From the NCBI GenBank assembly GCA_963702925.1, contig OY969771.1, forward strand, positions 3,162,001-3,226,000: 64,000 nt of DNA. Direction: 5' to 3'. A program made the position numbers and the translations under genes. A model generated the notes under the pieces. The model was given only the letters and a program-made list of their open reading frames with translations, made no database searches and was not told the origin of the DNA. The stretch is from CAIKMD01 sp963702925 (lineage in GTDB: Bacteria > Pseudomonadota > Alphaproteobacteria > ATCC43930 > CGMCC-115725). The stretch's first letter is position 1. Each line of letters begins with the position of its first letter. Below are positions 28,434-37,400 of this stretch, one piece after another.

Positions 28434-28570
28434 CGTTCCTCTGGGATAGGGGGCGTTCCGTTCGAGCCACAACGGGCCGCGGGTGCGATTGCTTCCCGGG
28501 AGTTTCTCTTAAGGCCAACCCCCGGCGCGGGCAAGGGGGCGCGGCCGGCGGCAAGACGGCGCAAGCCGGC

Positions 28571-29944
28571 TTAACGACGCTTCCGGCGTTTCGGTGGCGG
28601 GGCTTCTTGCGGCACGCCGGCCGCCGTGAGCGCCTTCTTCTGGCGCTTTTCGAGTTCGACCGAGTCGAAGTCCTCGATCAATTCGTGGAACATCCGGTGC
28701 CAGTTGAGATCGGCTTTCAGATGCGTGAAGACCGAGCCGAGGCCCAAGGCCGCGCGATCCATGAACACGAATTCGCGCGGCGGCCGGACGCCGCCAAGCC
28801 GGCGCAGCTCGCGATGCACGCCTTCGGCCAGTTCGCGGCCATAGACGCCTTCTTCTTCCTCTTCCTGGATGCGGCGCTTGCGATCCTCGAGCAGCGGCGC
28901 ATAGATGAACCGCGCCCAGCGATTGAGCACGTCGATGATCTCGGGCGTCAAATGGCCGAAGCCCCAGGCTTGGTAGGCCGACACCGCGAGGTCGCGGTCG
29001 TTGCGGTCGAGCGCGTGATAAAGATCGATCACGCCCTTCACGAATTTCGGCGCGAACACGCGGATGCAGCCGAAATCCAAGAGATTGATGCCGTCATCGT
29101 CGCGCACCGTGTAATTGCCGAGATGCGGATCGCCATGGATGACGCCGTAGTAATAGAACGGGATGTACCAGGCGCGGAACATGTTGCGCGCGATCGCGTT
29201 GCGCGATGCCAGCGGGCGCTTGGCGGCATCGAGGATCGGCGTACCCTCGACCCAGGTCATGGTCAACAGCCGCGCGGTCGAAAGCTCCGGGAGTGGTTCG
29301 GGGATCGTGACGCCGCTCTCGCCGGCGAGCATCAGCCGATAGAGCAGCATCTGTGCGGCTTCGCGCTGATAGTCGAGCTCCTCGCGCAAGCGCTCGCCGA
29401 TCTCGGCGTGGATTTCCTCGGTCGAGATCGCGCGATCATAGCGCTCGTAAAGCGCCAGGATAAATTTGAGTTGGCTGAGATCGGCTTCGACCGCCGATGC
29501 CATATCGGGATATTGCAGCTTGCACGCCAGCTTGCGTCCGTCCTTGGCGATGGCGCGATGCACTTGGCCGAGCGAGGCCGCGCGCGCCGCCTCGTGCTCG
29601 AAGGATTTGAAGCGCTGTTCCCAGCTCTCGCCCAGCTCGCTCGCCATCCGGCGCTTGACGAACGGCCATCCCATCGGCGGCGCGTTCGACTGCAAGGTCG
29701 CCAGCTCGCGCGCATATTCCGCCGGCAAGGCGTTGGGGATGGTGGCCAAGAGCTGCGCCACCTTCATCAGCGGCCCTTTGATGCCGCCCAGCGCTTTCGT
29801 CAGATCGGCCGCATGATGCGAGCGGTCGATCTCGATGCCGAGATAGCGCTCGCCGGCAAGGCGCGCGGCAAGCCCGCCCATTGCCGTCGAGACGCGCGCG
29901 TAACGCCGCACGCGTCCCGGCAGGCTGTTGTTGTCATCGGCCAT
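28571..29944 (-). CDS. UbiB/ABC1/AarF-family atypical kinase
   Basis: From ATG 29944 the protein is 457 residues. The UbiB-family KxGQ-like segment reads GPLMKVAQLL near residue 50, QVHRA and a Lys in ACKLQYP follow, and the catalytic loop HGDPHLGNY with the metal-binding LLDFG is intact. It lacks the C-terminal membrane helices of E. coli UbiB, as in many family members. It starts 14 bases after pepF and is likely co-transcribed. A role in ubiquinone or lipid homeostasis is inferred from the family. Confidence 0.88.
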   Translation of the reverse strand: MADDNNSLPGRVRRYARVSTAMGGLAARLAGERYLGIEIDRSHHAADLTKALGGIKGPLMKVAQLLATIPNALPAEYARELATLQSNAPPMGWPFVKRRMASELGESWEQRFKSFEHEAARAASLGQVHRAIAKDGRKLACKLQYPDMASAVEADLSQLKFILALYERYDRAISTEEIHAEIGERLREELDYQREAAQMLLYRLMLAGESGVTIPEPLPELSTARLLTMTWVEGTPILDAAKRPLASRNAIARNMFRAWYIPFYYYGVIHGDPHLGNYTVRDDDGINLLDFGCIRVFAPKFVKGVIDLYHALDRNDRDLAVSAYQAWGFGHLTPEIIDVLNRWARFIYAPLLEDRKRRIQEEEEEGVYGRELAEGVHRELRRLGGVRPPREFVFMDRAALGLGSVFTHLKADLNWHRMFHELIEDFDSVELEKRQKKALTAAGVPQEAPPPKRRKRR

Positions 29945-29958
29945 TTGCGCGGTCCCTG

Positions 29959-31743
29959 TTAGCCCAGCGCTTCGAGCTGGTCGATGAATCCCGATATCAC
30001 AGACAAGCCCTTGCCCCAGAACTTCGGATCGGACGCGTCGAGACCGAAAGGCGCCAGCAGCTCCTTGTGACGCCGCGTGCCGCCGGCGCGCAACATGTCG
30101 AGATACTTCTCGGCGAAGCCGGATTGCGCACCTTGATAGACCGCGTAGAGCGAATTCACCAGGCAATCGCCAAAGGCATAGGCGTAAACATAGAACGGCG
30201 TATGGATGAAGTGCGGAATATACGTCCAATAATGGCGGTATTCATCCTCGAAGCGGATCGCCGGGCCGAGACTTTCGCCTTGCACCGACATCCAGATTTC
30301 GCCGATCCGGTCGGCAGTCAGCTCGCCCGCGCGGCGCTCGTCATGAAGGCGCCGCTCGAACTCGACGAACGCGACCTGCCGTACCACCGTGTTGATCATG
30401 TCCTCGACCTTCGCGGCGAGCATTGCCTTGCGCCGCTTGGGGTCGCTTTCGGCCTTGAGCATCGCCTGGAAGGTGAGCATCTCGCCGAAGACCGACGCGG
30501 TTTCGGCCAAGGTCAAAGGCGTGTCCGACATCAACGCGCCTTGCGGGCCGGCCAGAACCTGATGCACCCCATGGCCCAGCTCATGGGCAAGGGTCATCAC
30601 GTCGCGCACCTTGCCCTGGTAATTCAACAGCAAATAGGGATGAACGCTCGGCACCGTCGGATGGGCGAAGGCGCCGGGCGCCTTGCTCGGCTTCAGCGGG
30701 GCATCGATCCAGCGATGATCGAAGAAGCGCTTGCCGACCGCGGCCATGTCGGGTGAAAACGCGGCATAGGCGGCGAGCACGGTGCGCTGCGCCTCGTTCC
30801 AGGTGAAGCTGCGTTGGTCCTCGTCGGGCAGTGGCGCGTTGCGGTCCCAGTAAGGCATCACGTCGACGCCGAACCATTTTGCCTTCAGCCGGTAATAACG
30901 GTGCGAGAGCGCGGGAAAGGCTTCGCGCACGGCGGCGATCAGCGCGTCGACCACCTCGTCCTCGACGAAGTTGGACAGATTGCGCGACGAGATCGGGCGC
31001 TTGAAGCCGCGCCAGCGATCTTCGATCTCCTTGTCCTTGGCGAGTGTGTTGGTGATCAGCGCGAAGATCCGCGTATTCGCGCCGAACACCTTGCCGATCG
31101 ATTGCGCGGCTTCCTTGCGCAACGCCGCATCGGGCTCCGATAAAAGATGCAGCGCTTCGGCACTCGACAATTCCTTGCCCGCCACTGGAAAGCGCAGGCT
31201 TGCGACGGTCTCGTCGAACAGGCGCGTCCAGGCGGCGCGACCCGCGACATATTTCTCGTGCAACAGCTTTTCGATCTCGTCGCTCAGCTGATGCGGGCGA
31301 AAGGCGCGGGTATCGCGCAGCCAAGGCCCGTAATGCGCCAGCTCCGGATCCTTCTGCTTTGCTGCGAGATCGGCATCCTCGATCCGGTTGAGCTCGAGCG
31401 TGAAGAACAGCAGAACCGTCGAAATCGCGTTGACCGTCTCCTGCATGTTCTGGAAAAAGCGCCCGGTCTCCGCATCGGTCATATCGGTGCAATAATCGAG
31501 ATAGGCATAGCTCATGACTCGCCCGAGCTTTTCCTGCGTGCGTTCATAGGCCTGGATCGCCTGCGCCAGCTCGCGGCCCGACAGCGTCGCGAGCTTGCCC
31601 TCGTAACGCGTGCGGAACGAGGCGGCCTCGGCCTCGGCTTCGGCCAAGGCCCGTTTCAGCTCCGCGCTGTCGCGGCCGGGATAGAGGTCGCTCAAATCCC
31701 ATTGCGGCAAGGGTCCAAGCTCGGTCGTCTCGTTGGTCGCCAT
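29959..31743 (-). CDS. pepF: M3-family oligoendopeptidase F
   Basis: Translation from ATG 31743 gives 594 residues; a longer frame to 32010 adds unconserved, Arg-rich sequence. The zinc motif HELGH lies near residue 388, with the third ligand Glu in ETASVFGE about 25 residues later. Helical N-terminal domain and the GIxF-like C-terminus match PepF. It is a cytoplasmic zinc peptidase degrading oligopeptides. It is the first gene of a probable pair with the UbiB-like kinase. Confidence 0.92.
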   Translation of the reverse strand: MATNETTELGPLPQWDLSDLYPGRDSAELKRALAEAEAEAASFRTRYEGKLATLSGRELAQAIQAYERTQEKLGRVMSYAYLDYCTDMTDAETGRFFQNMQETVNAISTVLLFFTLELNRIEDADLAAKQKDPELAHYGPWLRDTRAFRPHQLSDEIEKLLHEKYVAGRAAWTRLFDETVASLRFPVAGKELSSAEALHLLSEPDAALRKEAAQSIGKVFGANTRIFALITNTLAKDKEIEDRWRGFKRPISSRNLSNFVEDEVVDALIAAVREAFPALSHRYYRLKAKWFGVDVMPYWDRNAPLPDEDQRSFTWNEAQRTVLAAYAAFSPDMAAVGKRFFDHRWIDAPLKPSKAPGAFAHPTVPSVHPYLLLNYQGKVRDVMTLAHELGHGVHQVLAGPQGALMSDTPLTLAETASVFGEMLTFQAMLKAESDPKRRKAMLAAKVEDMINTVVRQVAFVEFERRLHDERRAGELTADRIGEIWMSVQGESLGPAIRFEDEYRHYWTYIPHFIHTPFYVYAYAFGDCLVNSLYAVYQGAQSGFAEKYLDMLRAGGTRRHKELLAPFGLDASDPKFWGKGLSVISGFIDQLEALG

Positions 31744-31859
31744 GCTGCATGCTCCCGCGTTGCCACCAGCATATAGAGCTTCGGCAAATTGACGCCAAGC
31801 CCATCGCCCTGTATCCCGCTGCAATGGCGCGCTGGTGCGGCCAGGGGAGGCGGAACCGC

Positions 31860-33626
31860 GTGGACGATCGGAATTGGCCCAATCTTGCCGCGATGTTTTT
31901 CGCGCAGGTCGAGCGTTATGGCGACCGCCCGTTCCTTTGGGCAAAACAGCGCGGAACCTATCAGGCGCTGAGCTGGCGCGATGCGGCGACGCAGGTACGC
32001 GATTTGGCACGCGGCTTGCGCGCGCTCGGCGTCAAAAGCGGCGATCGGGTCGAGCTGGTGGCGGAAAACCGGCCGGCATGGGTGATCGCCGATCTCGCCA
32101 TCATCAGCGCGGGCGGCGTCACCGTGCCGGCCTATGTCACGCACACGGTCGAGGATCATCGCTATTTGCTGGCGAATAGCGGCGCGCGTGCCGCCATCGT
32201 CTCAACCCCCGCGCTGGCGCAACGCGTGCTGCCGGCGGCCGATCAGGTGGACGGTGTCGCACACGTCATCGTGATGGATGCGCCGGCGAGCGGCCAGGTG
32301 TCGGCGACTGAAGTTCTTTTGCTGGACGAGGTTGTGGCGCGTGGACGCAGCGCCGGCGGCGATGTCGCAGCGTGGATCAGTGCGTTGCAGCTGGACGATC
32401 TGGCGTGCCTCATTTACACCTCGGGCACGGGTGGCTTGCCCAAAGGCGTGATGACGACGCACCGCAACATCCTTGCCAATTGCCGCGGCGCGCGCGTGTT
32501 GCTCGAAAGGCTTGATCTCGGCGACGAGGTCTTTCTCTGCTTCCTACCCTTGTCGCATTCCTACGAGCACACGGCGGGGCTGATGTTTCCGATCTCGCTT
32601 GGCGCCGAGATTTATTTCGCCGAGGGGGCCGACACGCTGCCGACCAATCTGGTCGAGGCGCGGCCGACCATCATGACGGCCGTCCCGCGACTCTATGAGA
32701 CGATGCATCAACGCATGCTGCGCGGCATCGAGCGCGACGGCGGATTGCGCGCAAAGCTGTTTCACCTCGCCTTGCAGCTCGGCAAGAAGCGCTATGTCGA
32801 TCCGGCAAGCCTAACCATCGGCGAAAGATTGTTGGACAGAATTGTCGACCGGCTGGTGCGCGACAAGGTGCGGGCGCGTTTCGGCGGGCGGCTCAAAGCG
32901 ATGATCTCGGGCGGAGCGCCGCTCAATCCCGAAATCGGAAAATTCTTTCTCGCCTTGGGCGTGCGTTTGCTCCAAGGCTACGGCCAGACCGAAGCCGCGC
33001 CGGCGGTCAGCGTCAATCCGCCCGAGCGTATCAAGATTTACACGGTCGGGCCGCCGCTCGATGGGGTCGAGGTCAAGATCGCCGCGGATGGCGAGGTCTT
33101 GATTCGCGGCGATCTGGTGATGAAGGGCTATTGGAACGATCCGCAAGCGACCGAGCAGACGCTCGAAGGTGGCTGGCTTCACACCGGCGATGTCGGCGAG
33201 ATCGATCCCGACGGATATATCATCATCACCGACCGCAAACGCGACTTCATCAAAACCTCGGGCGGCGACATGATTGCGCCGGCGCGGGTCGAGGGGTATC
33301 TCACCCTCGAGCCGGAGATCGCGCAGGCCATGGTCTATGGCGACCGGCGACCCAATCTGGTTGCGGTCATCGTGCCGGCGAAAGAGCTGCTCGACCGTTC
33401 GAAGGGGAGCGGCGATCCCGCGCTCGGCAAGGCGCTCGGCGCCGCGATCGCGCGGGTCAATGCCGGGCTTACCACGATCGAAAGGGTGCGGCGCTTCATT
33501 GTCGCGACCGAGCCTTTCACGACCGCCAACGGCCAGATGACGCCGACGCTGAAGATCCGCCGCCACGCGATCCGCCAAGTCTACGGCGCCGCGCTCGAAG
33601 CGCTCTACGAGACGAAGTCGGGCTAA
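31860..33626 (+). CDS. AMP-dependent long-chain acyl-CoA synthetase
   Basis: The start is taken as GTG 31860, nine bases after the strong AGGGGAGG; ATG 31824 is possible but lacks such a site. The 588-residue enzyme has the AMP-binding motif YTSGTGGLPKGV near residue 186, GYGQTEAAP near 372, HTGDVGEID and the catalytic-Lys region near the C-terminus. It activates a fatty or related acid to acyl-CoA. Its stop overlaps that of the convergent epimerase by four bases. Confidence 0.9.
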   Translation: MDDRNWPNLAAMFFAQVERYGDRPFLWAKQRGTYQALSWRDAATQVRDLARGLRALGVKSGDRVELVAENRPAWVIADLAIISAGGVTVPAYVTHTVEDHRYLLANSGARAAIVSTPALAQRVLPAADQVDGVAHVIVMDAPASGQVSATEVLLLDEVVARGRSAGGDVAAWISALQLDDLACLIYTSGTGGLPKGVMTTHRNILANCRGARVLLERLDLGDEVFLCFLPLSHSYEHTAGLMFPISLGAEIYFAEGADTLPTNLVEARPTIMTAVPRLYETMHQRMLRGIERDGGLRAKLFHLALQLGKKRYVDPASLTIGERLLDRIVDRLVRDKVRARFGGRLKAMISGGAPLNPEIGKFFLALGVRLLQGYGQTEAAPAVSVNPPERIKIYTVGPPLDGVEVKIAADGEVLIRGDLVMKGYWNDPQATEQTLEGGWLHTGDVGEIDPDGYIIITDRKRDFIKTSGGDMIAPARVEGYLTLEPEIAQAMVYGDRRPNLVAVIVPAKELLDRSKGSGDPALGKALGAAIARVNAGLTTIERVRRFIVATEPFTTANGQMTPTLKIRRHAIRQVYGAALEALYETKSG

Positions 33627-34600
33627 AGCTTGTGATAGGCGCGATACCAGGCGACGAAGCGGGGCAAACCGTCTTCGATCGCGGTCTTGGGCGCGAAGCC
33701 GAAATCGCGCTTGGTCGCTTCGATATCGGCATAGGTCGCCGCGACGTCGCCGGGCTGCATCGGCATCAGCTCGACCACGGCTTTACGGCCGATCGCCTGC
33801 TCCAGCAGCTCGACGAAGCGCGATAGCTCCTCGCTGCGATTGTTGCCGATATTGTAGAGGCGATAGGGCGGAGCCTGGCCGGGCGCGGGCGGCTTATCAA
33901 GACAAGCGAGGACGCCCGCGGTGACGTCGTCGATATAGGTGAAGTCGCGCCGCATCTTGCCGTGGTTGAAAAGCTTGATCGGCTTGCCGTGGAGGATCGC
34001 CTCGGTGAACAGCCAAGCCGCCATGTCGGGGCGCCCCCACGGCCCGTAGACGGTGAAGAAACGCAGCCCCGTGGCCGGCACGCGATAGAGATGCGCATAG
34101 ACATAGCTCATCAGCTCGTCGGCCTTCTTGGTCGCGGCATAAAGCGATTGCGGCGTGTCCGCCGGATCTTCGACCGCGAAGGGCAGCTTGGCATTGGCGC
34201 CATAGACCGAGGAGGAGCTTGCGAAGACGAGGTGGCGCAGCTTCGGCAGCGCGCGGCAGGCTTCCAGAAGCTCGACCTGTGCGACGAGATTGGCGCTGAC
34301 ATAGGCGCGCGGATTCTCGAGCGAATAACGCACGCCGGCCTGCGCCGCGAGATGCACGATCCGGTCGATATCGGGATATTGCCACACCAGCTTGGCGGCG
34401 CCCTCGCGCTCGGCGAGGTCGAAGCGGTGGAAAGCAAAACCCTGCTGGCTCGTCAGGGTGGCGAGCCGCGCTTCTTTCAGCGCGACCGGGTAATAGGGAT
34501 TCATGTCGTCGACGCCGACGACCCGTTCGCCGCGCTTTAACAGCGCGGTCGCGACATGCATGCCGATGAAGCCGGCAACGCCGGTGACCAGGACCGCCAT
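33623..34600 (-). CDS. UDP-glucuronate 4-epimerase-like SDR (nucleotide-sugar epimerase)
   Basis: This 325-residue extended SDR has TGVAGFIGMH near residue 6, SSSSVYGAN with the catalytic Ser/Thr, and YAATKKADE with Tyr and Lys. TVYGPWGRPDMA is typical of UDP-glucuronate 4-epimerases (LspL/CapI type). It would make UDP-galacturonate for a surface or periplasmic glycan. It follows the second SGNH gene by 31 bases on the same strand as opgC, so it is likely part of that glycan-modification operon. Confidence 0.88.
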   Translation of the reverse strand: MAVLVTGVAGFIGMHVATALLKRGERVVGVDDMNPYYPVALKEARLATLTSQQGFAFHRFDLAEREGAAKLVWQYPDIDRIVHLAAQAGVRYSLENPRAYVSANLVAQVELLEACRALPKLRHLVFASSSSVYGANAKLPFAVEDPADTPQSLYAATKKADELMSYVYAHLYRVPATGLRFFTVYGPWGRPDMAAWLFTEAILHGKPIKLFNHGKMRRDFTYIDDVTAGVLACLDKPPAPGQAPPYRLYNIGNNRSEELSRFVELLEQAIGRKAVVELMPMQPGDVAATYADIEATKRDFGFAPKTAIEDGLPRFVAWYRAYHKL

Positions 34601-34631
34601 CGCCTCTCTATAACCCGAGAGGCGGGGGAAA

Positions 34632-35468
34632 TCACCCTTTCGGGGAGGGCATCCCGGCGCGCGTATGGGCGTCGCGCAGAATGCTCGCGCTCAATTGGCG
34701 CGCGAGGCAGTCATAGCCCGCATCGGTCATGTGCAGATGGTCGGGGCCGACCATCACCGACATCTTCATGTTGCCGTGCTCGGCCCAATCGCGCATCAGC
34801 GCGAAGCGCCGGAACAGCGGCACGCCGGTGGTCCGGGCGGTGGCCCACAACGCGTGCTCCATCTCGTGATAGCGCGCATGCATCAACACGGCGGGCGCGT
34901 ACTGCATATCCATCAGGATCACGTCGGCGCCGGCGCGCTTGATCTGGGCGATCCCCGCCCGCACCGCTTTCATCGGCGCGTCGGGATCGAGATCGAACAG
35001 CACGTCGTTGGTGCCGACCTGCCAGATGACGAGATCCGGCTTTTCCGGCAGCACGTCATGCGCGATCCGCTCGGCCGTGCCGACGCCCAATTCGCCGCCG
35101 ACGCCACGATTGATCACGCGGATATCCGTGTCGGGGAACCGCGCTTGCAGCAGTGCCGCGAGCCGGCTCGGATAGGTATATTCCGGTTTGGTCGCGCCCG
35201 TGCCGTAAGTCGAGGACGACCCCAGGGCAACGATGGTCAGACTCTTGCCTTCCGCCAGGCGCTTGGCGGTATGCGGCAGCGGCGATGCCAGCGACGTCAC
35301 GTCGTCTGGCGCGCTGCAGCGGTCGATGCCGGCGATGGCCGGCCGCGCGCCGGGCGCGAACAACGCGAATCCAGTGACGGCGACGCCCAGCATCACCAAG
35401 GCGGCGAGTGCTGCCCGGCGCGCGCGCGCCTCCATCGGGCTCGATAAGACGGTTTCGTTTTCGGTCAT
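34632..35468 (-). CDS. Membrane-anchored SGNH/GDSL hydrolase (intact catalytic set)
   Basis: Taken from ATG 35468, one base past the restored stop of the upstream gene, it is 278 residues; ATG 35435 is also possible. A hydrophobic segment (about 19-37) anchors it or serves as a signal. The SGNH blocks are complete: Ser85 in GSSSTYG, Gly in NRGVGGE near 124, Asn154 in GTND, and Asp243/His246 in PDHLH. It is the active partner of a tandem pair and probably acts on ester groups of a periplasmic glycan (inference from opgC context). Confidence 0.82.
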   Translation of the reverse strand: MTENETVLSSPMEARARRAALAALVMLGVAVTGFALFAPGARPAIAGIDRCSAPDDVTSLASPLPHTAKRLAEGKSLTIVALGSSSTYGTGATKPEYTYPSRLAALLQARFPDTDIRVINRGVGGELGVGTAERIAHDVLPEKPDLVIWQVGTNDVLFDLDPDAPMKAVRAGIAQIKRAGADVILMDMQYAPAVLMHARYHEMEHALWATARTTGVPLFRRFALMRDWAEHGNMKMSVMVGPDHLHMTDAGYDCLARQLSASILRDAHTRAGMPSPKG

Positions 35469-35469
35469 T

Positions 35470-36203
35470 TCAACGTGCGGCGAAATCGATCGCCTCCGCC
35501 AACCTTTCTCCCAGGCATTCGTAAAACTCCCTCGCCAGCGTCGCTCTTTTTCTCTCGGCACATTGAGGAAGTCGAAGACGCCGGCCTCACTCCAGTGCTT
35601 CATGATGTCGAAACGCTGAAACATATACACGTTCTGTAGCGTCGCGGTTTGATGTAGCGCATCCAGATACGGCTGGAAGTTTATAACCGAAACGGTGCTC
35701 GGATTATATTGCATATCCATTAACATCACTTCGGATTTGTGCTCTTGAATTGCTGCAACGCCGTTGGTTATTGCATCTGCGAAGGCGTTGACACCCTCGC
35801 CGCGGACGGCGTCCACCGTACCGGTTTCCCAAATCACCAATGTCGGCTGATTGGCGTACACGTCCTTAGGGAAGCGTGCTTCCATTTGTTCGCTTGTTTG
35901 GCCCGCGACGCCGCGATTGACGATGTCGATCGCGGTGCCGGGATGCCGTCGGCGTAACGCCGCTTCGAGGAAATGCGGATAGGAATTGTCGGGCGCCGTC
36001 CCGGCCGTGGAAGCGCCGCCGATGACAACGATCTTCACCGGGCTATGCGCGGCGAAGTGCCGCGCGAGATCGGGTAGCTGTGGCTCGTCCTCGATCAATT
36101 CGCGCGGCGCGCCGCAATCGACGGCCGGCTCGGCGGCGACGGCCGGACTTCGCGATAGCAGCGCCGCTGCGAGCAGCAAGGCGAGGAAGGCAAGACAGCG
36201 CAT
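35470..36203 (-). pseudogene. Exported SGNH-like protein with frameshift and lost catalytic residues
   Basis: The frame opens with a signal peptide (MRCLAF...) and an SGNH-type domain up to about residue 219. At a run of five T (35547-35551, A5 in the mRNA) the frame shifts: in the given frame it runs on into the next gene, making a 523-residue fusion, whereas adding one A gives a natural ending (ATLAREFYECLGERLAEA...) with TGA at 35470-35472. Independent of that, the catalytic sites are changed compared with the downstream copy: Ser to Ala64, Asn to Val130, His to Asn214. It may be a real pseudoenzyme with a sequencing error, or a decaying gene. Confidence 0.7.
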
Positions 36204-36209
36204 CGCTGG

Positions 36210-37376
36210 TTACTCCGAAGGTGTCGCCGGAATGGAGGAGGAGTGGGCGGGGCGCGGCCGGCGCGAAGCCGCTTTGAACCATTCGAACAATGCTGCCATA
36301 CCGACCATCGCACCCATGCCGACAAGGTTGACCGCTGCCTGGGCCAGGAACCCGCCGGAGAATTCCGCGAGCAAGAAATGGCCGAGCACCGAAAGAAGAA
36401 TCCCGAGACAAAAGATGTAAAGCGATTGCTGGCCGCAAATAATCACAGGCCGTGCCCAGCGCGAACGCAAGAAGGCGCTGTCGGGCCGCACCACGTGTAC
36501 GGTCGCGATGGCAAGGACGAGGAAGTTCAGCAATCGCAGCGGGGAGAGGTTGGTTTTGTCGAGCGAGTAGGTCCATAGGGCTTTCGCCAAGAGCGGCGGG
36601 AACGGGTCGTACACCCAGTGCAAGGTCCAGCTCAGATTGATCGCGGCGAAGAACAAGGTGAGCGCCATGGCGACGCGGCCGACCCACAGGCTGGTCGGGA
36701 AAGGCGGGCGGCCGCTGATCTGGTCGTGGCCGACGGTCGCACCGATGACGAACAGGAATTGCCACGCCAAGGGGTTGAAGAACCAGACATCGTGCGAAGG
36801 CCGCGTGTGAAACGCCCAGCCATGATGCAAGGTAAGGCCATAGACGATGGCCGATAGGATCAGCGGCAGGTAACGCTGCCGCTCGAGCAGCATCAGCACG
36901 ACCGGAAAGCTCGCCAGCAGCACGATATAGAGCGGCAGGATGTCGAGGAAGGTTGGCTGAAACGCCAAGGTCAGGGCGCGGATAATGGCGAGATGCGGCT
37001 CCTGCAGGAAGTCGGCGACGCCCAGCTCCTCCGTGTACATCGGGTTCTGCAGCATCACGAGGGTGTAGCTGACCTCGGCCGTGAAGATGACGAAGAGGAA
37101 GATGTGGGCGACATAGAGCTGCCAGACGCGGCGATAGATTTGCGCGGCGGCGAAGAGCGCGCCTTTCTCGCGTAGGCTCTGGCCGTAGACCAGCACGGCG
37201 GTATAGCCTGAGATGAAGATGAACACTTCCGCCGCGTCGTTGAAGGCGAGCGAGCGCAAGGTGAAATAGGCGAGCACGTTTTCCGGAATGTGGTCGATGA
37301 AGATGAAGAACAGCGACAAGCCGCGGAAGAAATCGAGCCGCAGATCGCGCGGCAGGCGGGGTGCTGGGTTGGCCAT
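36210..37376 (-). CDS. opgC: OpgC-family membrane acyltransferase
   Basis: A 388-residue protein with about ten membrane helices. It starts with the OpgC hallmark RLDFFRGLSLFFIFIDHIP near residue 12, and carries FISGYTAVLVYG. OpgC proteins transfer succinyl groups to osmoregulated periplasmic glucans at the inner membrane. It is followed after six bases by the SGNH pair and then the epimerase, so a glycan-acylation operon is likely. The acyl group used here is not proven. Confidence 0.9.
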   Translation of the reverse strand: MANPAPRLPRDLRLDFFRGLSLFFIFIDHIPENVLAYFTLRSLAFNDAAEVFIFISGYTAVLVYGQSLREKGALFAAAQIYRRVWQLYVAHIFLFVIFTAEVSYTLVMLQNPMYTEELGVADFLQEPHLAIIRALTLAFQPTFLDILPLYIVLLASFPVVLMLLERQRYLPLILSAIVYGLTLHHGWAFHTRPSHDVWFFNPLAWQFLFVIGATVGHDQISGRPPFPTSLWVGRVAMALTLFFAAINLSWTLHWVYDPFPPLLAKALWTYSLDKTNLSPLRLLNFLVLAIATVHVVRPDSAFLRSRWARPVIICGQQSLYIFCLGILLSVLGHFLLAEFSGGFLAQAAVNLVGMGAMVGMAALFEWFKAASRRPRPAHSSSIPATPSE

Positions 37377-37400
37377 GATCCGGGCGAGTGGTTCTGCCTG

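Noticed and set aside
35500..35580. Programmed -1 frameshifting in the SGNH gene
   Set aside because: The run is only five A in the context AGA GAA AAA GAG, not a good X XXY YYZ slippery site, and no clear downstream structure was found; an indel or error is simpler. Kept only as a remote option.
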